Positions 1 to 11,500 of a DNA stretch of 64,000 bases are shown piece by piece. Numbering within the stretch: position 1 is the first letter of the stretch; every line of letters starts with the position of its first letter. The stretch comes from Branchiostoma lanceolatum (lineage: Eukaryota > Chordata > Leptocardii > Amphioxiformes > Branchiostomatidae): assembly GCF_035083965.1 (NCBI RefSeq), contig NC_089729.1, positions 14,310,964 through 14,374,963 of the forward strand. The letters are read 5' to 3'. Under the pieces are notes generated by a model. It was not told the origin of the DNA. It did not search any database and saw only the letters and a program-made list of their open reading frames with translations. The position numbers were made by a program, and so were the translations under genes.

Positions 1-1298
1 TTCCTCGTTCGACAATGCTGCGTGTACTAGGAGTTTTGTTCAGGTGGTGGTGCTACTTACAGTGCATAGAAATAAGGCACCTTGTTGAAAAACTGGTAAT
101 TGTCGACACGGATCACTGCACGCATTGGCAAGAATGTGTAAGAGGTATTTCAGACGGGGTTACTCATGAATAGAGACATTGTTCGACGAAGTAACTTGTT
201 TATTTGCATTGCATACCCGGTAAACCGCCTCAAGGCGTAACGCACCAGATTTGTACTGAAGACTACAAGCTGCATATCCGATGTCTGTCAATCCGTCTGT
301 TAGTGGATAGCATAACTCGAGAAGCTGTGGATGAATTCTTATGATGTTTGGTATGTGGGTGGGGGTTAAAAAAACGAAGATCGAGTTTGATAATGGGCCT
401 CCTAGCAGCGTTCTATTGTACTGCAGCGTAACTCCTGTTTTAGATATCTCGCGTGTTCTAGACATGCCGAGGTTGTAAATTTTGAATGGTAAATAGCTTG
501 GAGGGCATAGCCATAGGTAACAACCCGTTTGTTCAGTCGGTAGAACGTCTGTCGAAGTCGATCCCACCGTCATGGCAATTTGTACGTTATTCATGGGGAC
601 GTTAGCTGGATGCCGTAGCAATGATAATACTACTATGTCCATATATTTCTGCTTGTGTTAGGAGCAAACTTTGTGGAAAATATCGCCCTCAGTCCACTAT
701 CACACACAACATTTGGACAAAAAAGTGTTCCTTTGCCGTCTGCTGAATAACAGGATTCTGGGTAATGAATTTGGTGGCGGGAAAATACACAGTAGTGCCG
801 TAGCCATAGGCTGCAGCAACAAAGTGGCGTTTTTGATGATTGATCACACTTAGAGTCCAGTTGCAGGTTAGCAAAAGAGGTTCTAATAAGTTGTCTTGTA
901 AATAATTGTGTTTAGCTGGAAGCGGATGTGACATTTGTCTTATAAACCAGCAATTAGAATGTCACGTAAAGATTAACATCATAAGACACGGATCTTGGCC
1001 TCATTTGCATAATTTATCAGGAAATGCCATAATTCATGAAGAATAGCCGTCCTTGCTTAGATAAGACTTTCATACGTTGAACAACTTGTGTTATTTTTGG
1101 AAGAGAAGATGATCAACTGATATAGTTTATATGTACATGTGGATGAATGTTGTTGTTGATGATGAACTCCAGAACCCGAGGATGGCATGTGGATGTGAAG
1201 GAAGTATTATTATTATATCTTGACAGGAGATTTGCAAGAATTTAAATGTTAAACGTATGGAAAATTTCTTATAACTGTATTACATCAATCCCAACTAG
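1..1298. other. Intron 1 of the first carboxylesterase gene (5' end outside window)
   Basis: Bases 1-170 resemble the intron that follows the signal-peptide exon in the two long esterase genes (compare 5850-6005 and 18660-18815). This stretch is therefore the 3' part of intron 1, and the promoter and signal exon of this gene lie before the window. Around 330-560 there is a copy of an interspersed repeat also found at 52643-53000. The 160-codon minus-strand frame over it is repeat-derived and not a gene. The intron ends at the AG at 1297-1298. Confidence 0.7.
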
Positions 1299-4200
1299 GT
1301 GCTACAGCCGGCCAGGATGACGGTCTTGTTGTGTCCACGGTGACTGGACAAGTCCATGGAACAACAACCCACACAACCGACCTTCCCGACAAACCGATCT
1401 ACACTTTCCTGGGCATCCCGTACGCAGCGCCACCTGTTGGAGAACTCCGGTACCGCCCGCCCCAGCCTGCCCTCCCGTGGGAGGGGGTCAGGGAGGCCGT
1501 GGAATACGGTTCTTACTGTCCCCAAAATCTTACTTCCTTCAACAAGATGGATTATGACTTTCCAATGGAGTTTGGAGAGAACATGACCATGAGTGAGGAC
1601 TGCCTGACAGTCAACGTCTTCACTCCGACCGTAGGAGGGGATGCCGCTTTACCGGTAATTTTTACCCTACCTCATTAATAAAAAGCATAATATTTGACAA
1701 AGGCTTAAATTATGCTACAACTTTCCATCACTAAATTTCTCAAAGCTACATAAGACAGAACCATAATCGGTGGCTTCTCCGTTTTAATGCACGCCAACAT
1801 GGAATAATGTTTTGAAGTGTAAACCTACGTTGTCATCACCATTATTGTTTGCAAAAGGAATATCAATATTGATAAACCGGGAAGGGTCCGAATTTTCCTA
1901 CTACCATATTTGTTATCTCGCAAAGGTGAATTACATTTGAAGACAAGCAAGGTGTGTATATTAAAGATCATTAAAATAGGATCCTTTAGATTTGCCTTTA
2001 AGCTTTGGTGAATCTTCTTTGCAGGTCCTGCTGTGGATCTATGGAGGAGCCCTAATGTTGGGCATGGGGTCACCTCCTGGATGGGAGGCTCTTGCTGCTC
2101 ACCAAGACGTCGTGGTGGTCTCCTTCAACTACCGTCTCGGTGTGCTGGGTTTCCTCAGTACGGGAGACGAGAACATGCCTGGAAACTACGGACTCCTGGA
2201 CCAGGTCAGTCGCAGCAGTGACTAAACTGAGGCCATTGTCGATGAGAAATATTACTACCTGTTTCCTTTATGCATGCGCATTTTGCTGTTAATTCATATT
2301 GAAAAGAATGATTTTCTTGCTGTACAGGTCCGTGCCATGGAATGGGTGAAGGAAAACATTCGTAACTTCGGTGGAGATCCAGAAAGAGTCACCTTATTTG
2401 GACAATCGGCTGGAGGTATCAGTATCTCTTACCATCTTCTGTCACCCCTCAGTAAAGGTATGTTCCAGAGAGCCATCTCACAGAGCGGTACCTGGAAAAC
2501 ATTTCCAGTCAACCCTCAGCCACTTCCGCTGACGAAAATGTTCGCAGAGAAGGCCGGTTGCGAGACGGAGGACACGGCAACCCTAACGACCTGTCTGAAA
2601 GAGAAGTCAGCTGAGGAACTTTTGGAGTCGTTCGACGCCTTATGGCCTATGCTATACCTTGTCCCGGTAGTTGATGGGACATTTCTGACGTCTCAGCCCA
2701 TGGATCTGATGGAGAAAGGAGAAATCAACACAATAGATTATCTTCTTGGAGTCAACAACCACGAGGTCGGATGGGTGGCTCTGTTTGTTTTCGTTCAAGG
2801 GGATCTTCATGTTGGAATATCTCAAGAAGAATTTGTCAAAATAGTGAGGACAGGAACGACTATGGCTTACCAGGTGAGTACGCTATGCGATAAAAACTAA
2901 GTAAGAAAAGCAGTTTCGCAAGATAATTTGAAGAATTTGACTTATGACCCGAACCCATTTTAAACATATTGGTCCCGTAATATGTACAATTATGTGTATA
3001 ATGATAATGGTTTGTGTTTTGTTAGAATTATTTGTGAAACTATTGGGGTGGATATCTAGTTAAGGGCGTTATAAACTTCTTGCCACACGTTATTGCGAAG
3101 ATAGGTGCTCCACTTAAGTGACTGGTTATTTGAATCTGATAAATGCTGACAGACATACAGACCTTTGGTGAAGGTTCTCTACTTTGTTAGGACGCGGTCT
3201 TGAACTAGCTGTTTACATGACTCTGACAAGTAATAAACTATTATCTAATCATTGTTGCATCACAATCAGGGCAATCCAAACTTGGACAAAATGGTGGACA
3301 CCATCGTCGCTGAGTATCGGGATCCTACTTCGCCCGACGACCCGCTGTCTATCCTGTACCAGTTTTCACATATGAAGGGAGATTCCATGTTTGTAGCACC
3401 TACAATGCTTGTTGCAGGAAAGCATGCCGGTACGTAGCATTTGGATACTTGATTTTCATATTACAGCAATGCGCTGTATTTGTGTGCTTAAAGTTAATTC
3501 ATCTTTTATATACAATAAGATGTTCGAGAAGGAGAAAAATGGGTTTCTCTATGCCTCGCTTTTTCCTTCTTGATATCACTAGTGCCAGTTCTCTGTAAAA
3601 GCAACTCACGTCATATGTTTTTGAACAAGTGAATTTGAATATCCTATATATGAGCTATACGAATTAAGCCTATTGTTATTTTCCCCAGTCAAGTATAATA
3701 CATTTATACAGTTTAGTATCTCTTTTACTCATTCTAAAAATGTTGTAAATAATCTTGAATCCTGCTTGACAGATGCCGGTACCCGTGTCTTCCTCTACGA
3801 GAGCCAGTACCGACCTTCCATCCACCCGAACAGGCCCGACTGGGTGGGATGTGACCACGCGGACGACCTTTTCATGATTTGGGGACTCCCGTTCCTAAAG
3901 GGACCTATGAACCCCCTAAACTACACTAAAGAGGACGAAAAGTTCAGCCTCATTATGATGTCCTACTGGGCAAACTTCGCACGAACTGGGTAAGAACTGT
4001 CCACTTTCTACCTAGACAAGCCTGTATATAACATGTGTATATATATAGACCGCTGATAGCGGCATTCTAGGTTTTAGTGGCGTTTTTTTTTTTTCAAATC
4101 GCGGTATTTTGGTACTTAAGTGTTTGATGCTCGTTACAGGGATCCCTCCGACTTCACCGGCGGACCCACTGACAACCCCTCCCTGCCGACCTGGCCTCAG

Positions 4201-4335
4201 TACACACCTGACAACCCGGTCTACATGAAGCTGGACGTGGTGCCGACCACTGACGTTGGGCTGAAGTCTGAGAAAATGAAACTTTGGAATGAGATCATCC
4301 CTGAACTAGCTGCTGTGAAGAAAGATGAACTTTGA
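1299..4335 (+). CDS. Carboxylesterase (type-B, KDEL-tailed), 5'-partial, single domain
   Basis: Exons by splice sites and homology: 1299-1654, 2025-2204, 2328-2873, 3270-3429, 3773-3989, 4140-4335; phases agree throughout and 550 residues are visible. The family hydrolyses carboxylic esters in the ER lumen or outside the cell. Visible marks: SEDCL with its disulfide Cys, the NYRLGVLGF block, the nucleophile Ser in GQSAGG (most relatives have GES), the catalytic Glu in NNHEVGW, the catalytic His in CDHADD, the second disulfide pair in AGC...TTC, and a C-terminal KKDEL for ER retention. Oddities: the oxyanion-loop motif is YGGA where most paralogues have HGG(G/A), and Gln replaces Glu before the nucleophile. 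The signal exon is missing because the window starts in intron 1. Exon ends are by-eye predictions. Confidence 0.88.
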
Positions 4336-4960
4336 AATTCTCGCAAAGATAGTATGAAATGATGTGCGCTGCTACTCTGTCTCATCTTTTTTTTAAATCG
4401 TGTGTTATGATTTATTAACATAGGTTTGTGATACATGCATCAAAAATTTTTATTCATACACTAGCTTTTACAATTAATGATATTATTATTTGATACTCAA
4501 GCTACGTATCGACATTATGTCTTCTATAAGAGGTACCTATTTTCAGAGGTTTGTACTTATTGGTAAGGTTGACATCTGGCAATCGAGAAACTATTGGCAC
4601 TTAGTAATATACATTTCTGTGGTGATTTGAGCCTAGGCTATACTAAAATGTGAACATTCTAATCTTACGATAGCCTGTTGTTTTCTATTACTGCAAAGTA
4701 TTAATGTGCAGCGGCTATTCTCGTCATAAGTGGCCACCTTCAAAGTATCGTGCCGACCGGGCTATGTTTGTCATCGGATGCATCTTGATCACTGAGCTGG
4801 TTTCATTGTAAACATTATTACATACCATTACGTTGGTCTTCATCAAAGATTTAAAAATGGTAAAAATTCATTTATCCCTTCTTGAATATGCCCCTGCGGT
4901 TCAAAAGCTGCTAGGTAGAAGGCCCATAATGTGATAATTTCCTTATTTTACTAACATCAA

Positions 4961-4961
<1 letters not shown>
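4336..4961. other. Intergenic, 3' flank of esterase gene 1
   Basis: No gene was seen. This flank is duplicated after the pseudogene (17414-18032) and is partly recognisable after the two long genes (14486 onward and 26583 onward). The copies share a CTGCTACTCTGTCTCATC stretch soon after the stop codon. Confidence 0.6.

Positions 4962-5020
<59 letters not shown>
4962..5020. repeat. (CA)n microsatellite
   Basis: An uninterrupted CA dinucleotide run lies just upstream of the duplicated promoter region. It has a counterpart at 18033-18088 in the second copy of the large duplication, so it predates that duplication. Confidence 0.97.
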
Positions 5021-5242
5021 ATCTGAAAACAGAAAGTTTTAAAATCTTCTTGGCGAAGGTAATAAGAAAAAAGCATTTTGCAGTCAGGCTGCCCCACAGA
5101 AGCCTTGTTACACACACAGCGTCTGCTATTAATATTTTTCAACGTCAGCATGGGCTACATGCGTAGTAAAAAAATAAGTAACCAATCGCACTTGTAAGCT
5201 GACTTCACTGAGTCAATACTGTCTATGACCGACAGGACGTTG

Positions 5243-5269
5243 GTTGCCAAGGAAACAACCCCAAGGTCA
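5243..5269 (+). promoter_or_regulatory. Promoter module: X-box-like palindrome plus AAGGTCA half-site (upstream copy)
   Basis: GTTGCCAAGGAAAC (5243-5256) resembles the RFX X-box (GTTGCC-N2-GGYAAC, one or two mismatches). It is followed 6 bp later by AAGGTCA (5263-5269), an extended nuclear-receptor half-site of ERR/NR5A type. The same pair occurs before the ATG of every esterase first exon found here. Binding is not shown. Confidence 0.5.
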
Positions 5270-5331
5270 CGTCAATCACCGTGGTTCAGTGAGCTGCTTG
5301 GTCACACCGCCAGTTGTGTACAGTACCGAAC

Positions 5332-5381
5332 ATGGCGGCCTTTCGGGTGCTCGCTGCGATCGTCACACTGCTTCTCAATTT
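5332..5381 (+). pseudogene. Duplicated signal-peptide exon with broken splice donor
   Basis: The ATG at 5332 opens a frame nearly identical to the real first exon at 5590. The donor, GTAAGT in the downstream copy, reads GTTGCA here because the tandem-duplication junction falls at this point. The promoter may still fire, but splicing to exon 2 from here looks weak. Confidence 0.65.
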
Positions 5382-5504
5382 TTGTTGCACACACAGCGTC
5401 TGTACATATTTTATGTCAGCATGTGTAGTAAAAAAATAAGTAATCGATTGCACTTGTAAACTGACTTCATTGAGTCAACACTGTCTGTGACCGACAGGAC
5501 GTTG

Positions 5505-5531
5505 GTTGCCAAGGAAACAACCCCAAGGTCA
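5505..5531 (+). promoter_or_regulatory. Promoter module of two-domain esterase A
   Basis: The same X-box-like 14-mer lies at 5505-5518 and AAGGTCA at 5525-5531. The module starts 85 bp before the ATG at 5590. Its spacing to the ATG (64-89 bp) is similar in all four copies in the window. Confidence 0.5.
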
Positions 5532-5589
5532 CGTCGATCACTGTGGTTCAGTGAGCTGTTGACACCGCCAGTGGTGTACAGTACCGAAC

Positions 5590-8500
5590 ATGGCGGCCTT
5601 TCGGGTGCTCGCTGCGATCGTCACACTGCTCCTCTACAATTTTTGTAAGTATGTGGGTTGTGCGGCTAGGGTCGTAGCGGCATCTATGATATCCAGCACT
5701 GTGTAAAAATAGGCAAGCCACGCGGCAAATATTCAAATATGTTAACTCTGTTATGTTGCTGATGACTGGGATGGACTGATTTGAGGCTCAGAATTAGAAA
5801 TGATACACAGCGGGCTTTTTCTACACATGGGCTCCACGTCTGTTACGTTTTTCGTACGCCAATGCTACGTTTAGCATTGTGGGAGGGCGATGGTGCTACT
5901 TGCAATGCATGAAAATAAGCCCCTTTCTGATAACATGGTTATCCTTGACATGGGTCACTGCGAGCATGGGTAAGATCGATTATGTGTAAGATGTATTGTG
6001 GACAGGGTTTCCGGTCTCGTTACATTCCGTATGAGCAGCTTTAAAGCATTATAATACCTTTGCTGCTATGCAAGTACAATGTCATGTGAGAGGTCAACGT
6101 ACTTTCAAAGGCGTGCGGGCACGTTATGTGTGCGCGGGGTGTGCTAAATCTCCAAGCAGATGTAAGAAACCGCCTCAGCCCTAATGTTGATTATATATAT
6201 GTATGTATTTGCGACATTTGGTAGTGCACCTTTAACACTTCGTTGGCTCTGGAAAGACGTTCTGAGTCTGAGCTCATATCTGCTTGGAGATTTAACACAC
6301 GCCGCGCACACGATTTTTCCACAAGAGGGTCATTAAAAGTACGTTGACCCTTCACATGACATTGTACGTGTCCATGGTAGCAGTGTAAGGGTGTTGGTAC
6401 GGAACGTAACGTATGGCTGGTAAACTTTTGAAGATTTGTCAAACGGCCGTGTAGAATTTGTGTTCAAGTCATTTCTTTGGCAGATATGTATTCAAAATTA
6501 TGAGAACCATACCTATTCTTCAAAAGGCGTTATCGATGCATATGGGACAGGAAAGAGCTAACGTGGTATAAAAATTGGATTAGCGTATGCAAACATCCTG
6601 GAAACACAAGGACAAATTTGCGAAACCACGTGAAGTCAAGAGGCGATGGTATGTTGTAAAAATCGTAATCGACAAGAATATAAGATCTGTACCAATGTCA
6701 GTCTGCTACAAACTTCAGTACAACTAAACAAAAAACAAAAACATTGTAAACTATCCAGATTTCAAACCTTTGCCATGATCGTAAACAATGTTATCTATCA
6801 TGCAAAATGTATAACGTGCAGGACAGCTTTGACACGTCACCCTACAGAAGAACATTACATTGAGATACACATGCACATGATGAGCTGTAAGTAATGCAAA
6901 GCAGAAACAAATTTGCATAATCAAAGGGGAAACTTTATATTTGAAGTGTCGCCGATATAGAAAGTTGAGACAAGGCATTTTATGACAAGTTGGACATTAT
7001 TAGAAACCAATTATGCAAATATGACGTAATTTGTAAATTTCATATCATGCAAACTATATTCACCTGTGTTAAGTGTCTTGTCTTCTTGCTTATACCTGTG
7101 TATTAACATGCTTTTAGTAAAAGATAAACACCATCATACATATACCATGTGAGTTTGCATGATCAATTACGGAATGTTTAAAAAGCATTTTGCCTAGAGA
7201 TTAGACCTTCACATAACTGTTCTAATCCTATCCCAACTAGGTGCTACAGCCGGTCAGAACGACGGTCTTGTTGTGTCCACGGTGACTGGACAAGTCCGCG
7301 GAACAACCACACACACAACCGACCTTCCCGACAAACCGATCTACGCTTTCCTGGGCATCCCGTACGCAGCGCCACCTGTTGGAGAACTCCGGTACCGCCC
7401 GCCCCAGCCTGCCCTCCCGTGGGAGGGGGTCAGGGAGGCCGTGGATTTCGGCTCTTACTGTCCCCAAAATCTCTCCATGCTTAACCAGCTTGACTTTCCT
7501 ATGGAGTTTGGAAAGAACATGACCATGAGCGAGGACTGTCTGACAGTCAACGTCTACACTCCGACTGTAGCAGCGGATGCCGCTTTACCGGTAACTTGTT
7601 GACACTGTGATAAAGAACAATGACAATACTTAACAAGTACTAAAATCATGTTCCAGCTTTAAATCATCTATACTTGCATTTGTTTTCGTATGTAAAATGT
7701 AAGCACAGCATGAATTGTGTAAAGGTGAAAGTGTAACGGTTATTTGTTTCATTTTGCAAATTGACCAGTCTTGTAAAACGAATATAAAATCCCTAAACAG
7801 GAATGTTTTCTCTCAATGCATTTTGTTATTTGTTACGCAAAGTTCCCATATACTTTATAGCAGGCGACTCGGCAAAACTCGTACATTTGCATTCATAAAA
7901 ATACCGATTCTGTAGCTTTTTTTCTGACATGTTGAATGTTATGTGTTCTTCGCAGGTACTTCTGTGGATACATGGGGGAGGTTTGATGGTATTCTATGGT
8001 TCTCCTCCCGGATGGGAGGCTCTTGCTGCTCACCAAGACGTCGTGGTGGTCTCCTTCAACTACCGTCTCGGTGTGCTGGGTTTCCTCAGCACGGGAGACG
8101 AGAACATGCCGGGAAACTACGGATTCCTAGACCAGGTCAGTAGAAGCAACGGCCATCATCAATTCTAAAAAAAATCTCTTAAAAATGCTTCTTCTTTTTC
8201 AAGTATGTACATTCTGCTGATATCGTATACTAACAGAAGTAATATGCATACAATACAGGTCCATGCCATGAAATGGGTGAAGGAGAACATCCGAAACTTC
8301 GGTGGAGATCCAGAAAGAGTCACCATATTTGGAGAGTCAGCAGGCGGTATTAGCGTCTCCTATCTGCTTCTGTCACCCCTCAGTAAAGGTCTGTTCCAGA
8401 GAGCCATCTCACAGAGTGGTACCTGGAGAACATTTCCAGTCAACCTTCAGCCACTCGCAACCACCAAAATGTTTGCGGAAAAGGCAGGTTGTGAGATGGA

Positions 8501-11500
8501 AGATCCCGCAGCCCTAACGACCTGTCTGAAAGAGAAGTCGGTGGAGGAGCTTATGGGGGCAGTCCAGGCCTTGGGGCCAATGTTCTATCTTGTACCAGTG
8601 GTAGATGGGACATTTCTGACGGCTCACCCCACGGATCTGATGGAGAAAGGAGACATCAACACGGCAGATTATCTTCTTGGATTCAACAACCACGAAGGTG
8701 GATGGATGGGGTTGTCGAGTTTCCTCGAAGGAGACCCTCATGATGGGATATCCCAAGAGGAATTTGTCAAACTAGTGAAGATGGGCTTGTCATTTGTTTA
8801 CCCGGTGAGTCCGCAACGCATCTAAAAACCCTAGACCTCCTATGTCCGACAATTGTCGGGTTGCACATTCTTGGTCTGTATGCTAGCCCTGACAATTGCT
8901 GGGTTGAGAATATTTATAGAATGCGTACGTTGCAACCGCGCGGTTGTTGTAAAGCGTGGTAACTAAAATTGAGCAATATCAACGAGTACCCTTTCTTTCA
9001 ATTTTTTCTGGGCACTTGAGCAGTGGGGGTATATTTTTTCTCTGGAACTCCAGCAGGAGAAGAGTTAAAACCAAAGTGTAAAGAGTGTCTTTGCACGATA
9101 ATTTAAAGACTGTGAGTTATGTCCCATCTTAACCATCAACAGTGTTCTACATTCAGTGGATAAATAGTACTTAATATTTTTAAAAGACGTTGATGTCTTT
9201 CAGGGACGGGTGCGATATAAGTATATTGCCATGCGTGTCTTTGAGATACTTGATTCGTCATTCGAATATGATGAAGGCTGACAGGCGTAGTTACGCATTG
9301 TGTTAAAGATTAGCTATCTAACTTGACCATAACTATCGGTCAGAAGTTTGAATCACTGTCTGCAACAGTCAGTAACAGTAAAAGGGTAACAGTCAAACAT
9401 ATTGGAACATCTTGGATAATTTCATTGACAAACCATATTAATACAATTTAGTGCTTCTTAGGGATAAGTATTTAACAACGAAGTGATTTTCTCTCATGAC
9501 ATATGTTTTGGTATCCCTCTCAGGGCAATCCGAACTTTGACAAAATCGCGGACACCATCGTGGCTGAGTATCAGCATCCGACTACGCCTGACGACCCACT
9601 GGCAACCCTGAAACAGTTTACACATGTCACTGGAGATAGCTTTTTTATAGCTCCCACAATGCTTGTTACCGAAAAGCATGTCAGTGAGTAAAATTTATGC
9701 ACCTCACGTTTGTATTCTGATAATACATCTTATTCAAAGACATGTGCATATACAGCTCAAACATATGGAGTATGATATAATATTTCAGTCACTAACTCAA
9801 AATGTATTTTTCTCTTTGCCTTTATGTAAAAAAGCAACTCATATTAGCACATAATGATGCCTGTGCATAGAGATACGAATACATTTATTTTTTTCGAGAT
9901 GCACTTATGATTAAGACACAGTCTATCATTTTATCTCTCATTCTATAATGCTGTTTATTTTTTTAATTCTGTTCTACAGATGCCGGTGCTCGTGTCTTCC
10001 TCTACGAGGACCAGTACCGACCGTCCATTCACACGAACAAACCCGACTGGGTGGGATGTGAGCACGGAGACGACCTGTTCATGCTCTGGGGAATCCCGTT
10101 TCTCGACGGACCTGTCAAACCCCTAAACTACACTAAAGAAGACGAGCAGTTCAGCCTGGATATGATGGCGTACTGGGCAAATTTCGCGCGAACTGGGTAA
10201 ACATTTGTTACTTCAAATTATCCACTATTTCACACCAAGAGAACACAGTGGCATGTTTGACTGGAAGTAGGTATAGTTTTGTGACATATTTTTATATCGT
10301 GCTATCTTTTGGATTCTTGCTGCTTTTAGTTTTCACTAAATTTGTTTATGCGTTACAGCGATCCCTCCGACTCCACCGGCGGACCCACTGACAGCCCCTC
10401 CCTGCCGACCTGGCCTCAGTACACACCTGATAACCCGGTCTACATGAAGCTGGACGTGGTTTCGACCACTGAAGTTGGGATGAAACCAGACAAAGTGAAG
10501 CTGTGGAACGAGATCATTCCTGATTTGGCTGCCGCAGGTAAAAAAAAAACACTAAAATTTAGTTAATTAGTTGGAGTCCTTGCCATGCTTTCCGTCTATA
10601 GGCCGGTCACCGTCACTCTCTCTAGAGCCCGTGCCCCCAACAGTTGGTCAACGTTCAGGCATCCCATGTTCAATACATTTTTGAATAGGCATTGTGGTCT
10701 AATGATCTTTTCCAAAAAAACACAAAATGGATGGAATGAGGCTGGATGATCTATATTATCTTCCCAAATTTATTTGGAAGGCATTGTGTATTGCTTTTAT
10801 GAATCAGTTAAAAAATTAACATCCGTCACTATAGATTTGTTTGAATGGTCCAAGTCTCTTGTCCGTTGAGACAATTCTTACTTTTTTCTCAGGTAATGCG
10901 GAGTGTCCAGTTGTGTCAACTGAAACCGGACAAGTAAAGGGTACTGTCTTGCACGCCACCGACCTCCCAACCAAGCCGGTCTACACGTACCTCGGCATCC
11001 CGTACGCAGCGCCACCTGTTGGAGAACTCCGGTACCGCCCGCCCCAGCCTGCCCTCCCGTGGGAGGGAGTCAGGGACACCGTGGAACCAGGTCTTTACTG
11101 TCCCCAAAATCTAACATACCTTAACTCGATGGACCTCCCTTACAAACTTGGAGAGAACATGACCATGAGCGAGGACTGTCTGACACTCACTGTCTTCACC
11201 CCGACTGTAGCAGCGGACGCAGCCTTACCGGTGAGATTTTATAGAATAGGAAATACAATGTTCAACATATGGTGGCTATATATATCTTTATACATATTTC
11301 ATACTTGACACGAGGAAAAGAGTTGTAATTTGGTCTAGGCCCTGGTGATGTTTAAGATCATACCCGATTCACGAGGGAGCCACGTGAAGGGCAACCAATC
11401 AGAAACAAGGAAATACGCGAGGTAGAACCTGTGAAAATGTTCCAGCCCTTTTTTTGTCGGCAGCGGGTAGGCCTGTCCATAATTTTTATGAAACTTAAAC

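Larger units (their letters stand above)
5106..5650 (+). repeat. Tandem duplication of the esterase promoter plus first exon
   Basis: Two direct copies of about 270-280 bp (about 5106-5383 and 5384-5650) each contain the same promoter module and a signal-peptide exon. The paralogous locus at 18.2-18.45 kb has only one copy, so this duplication is specific to the first unit. Confidence 0.85.

Noticed and set aside
160-642. 160-codon minus-strand open frame in intron 1 of gene 1
   Set aside because: Its middle part resembles the non-coding repeat at 52643-53000, where a similar short frame also appears by chance. It has no domain, start context or splice support.
4911-5151. Cys/Val-rich frames over the CA run
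   Set aside because: Microsatellite translation, repeated at 18014-18220.
7241-10566. Treating the first half of two-domain gene A as a complete separate gene
   Set aside because: Possible as an isoform, but the next esterase then lacks a promoter and signal exon, and the phase-1 donor/acceptor pair fits a fusion better. Kept as an isoform note.
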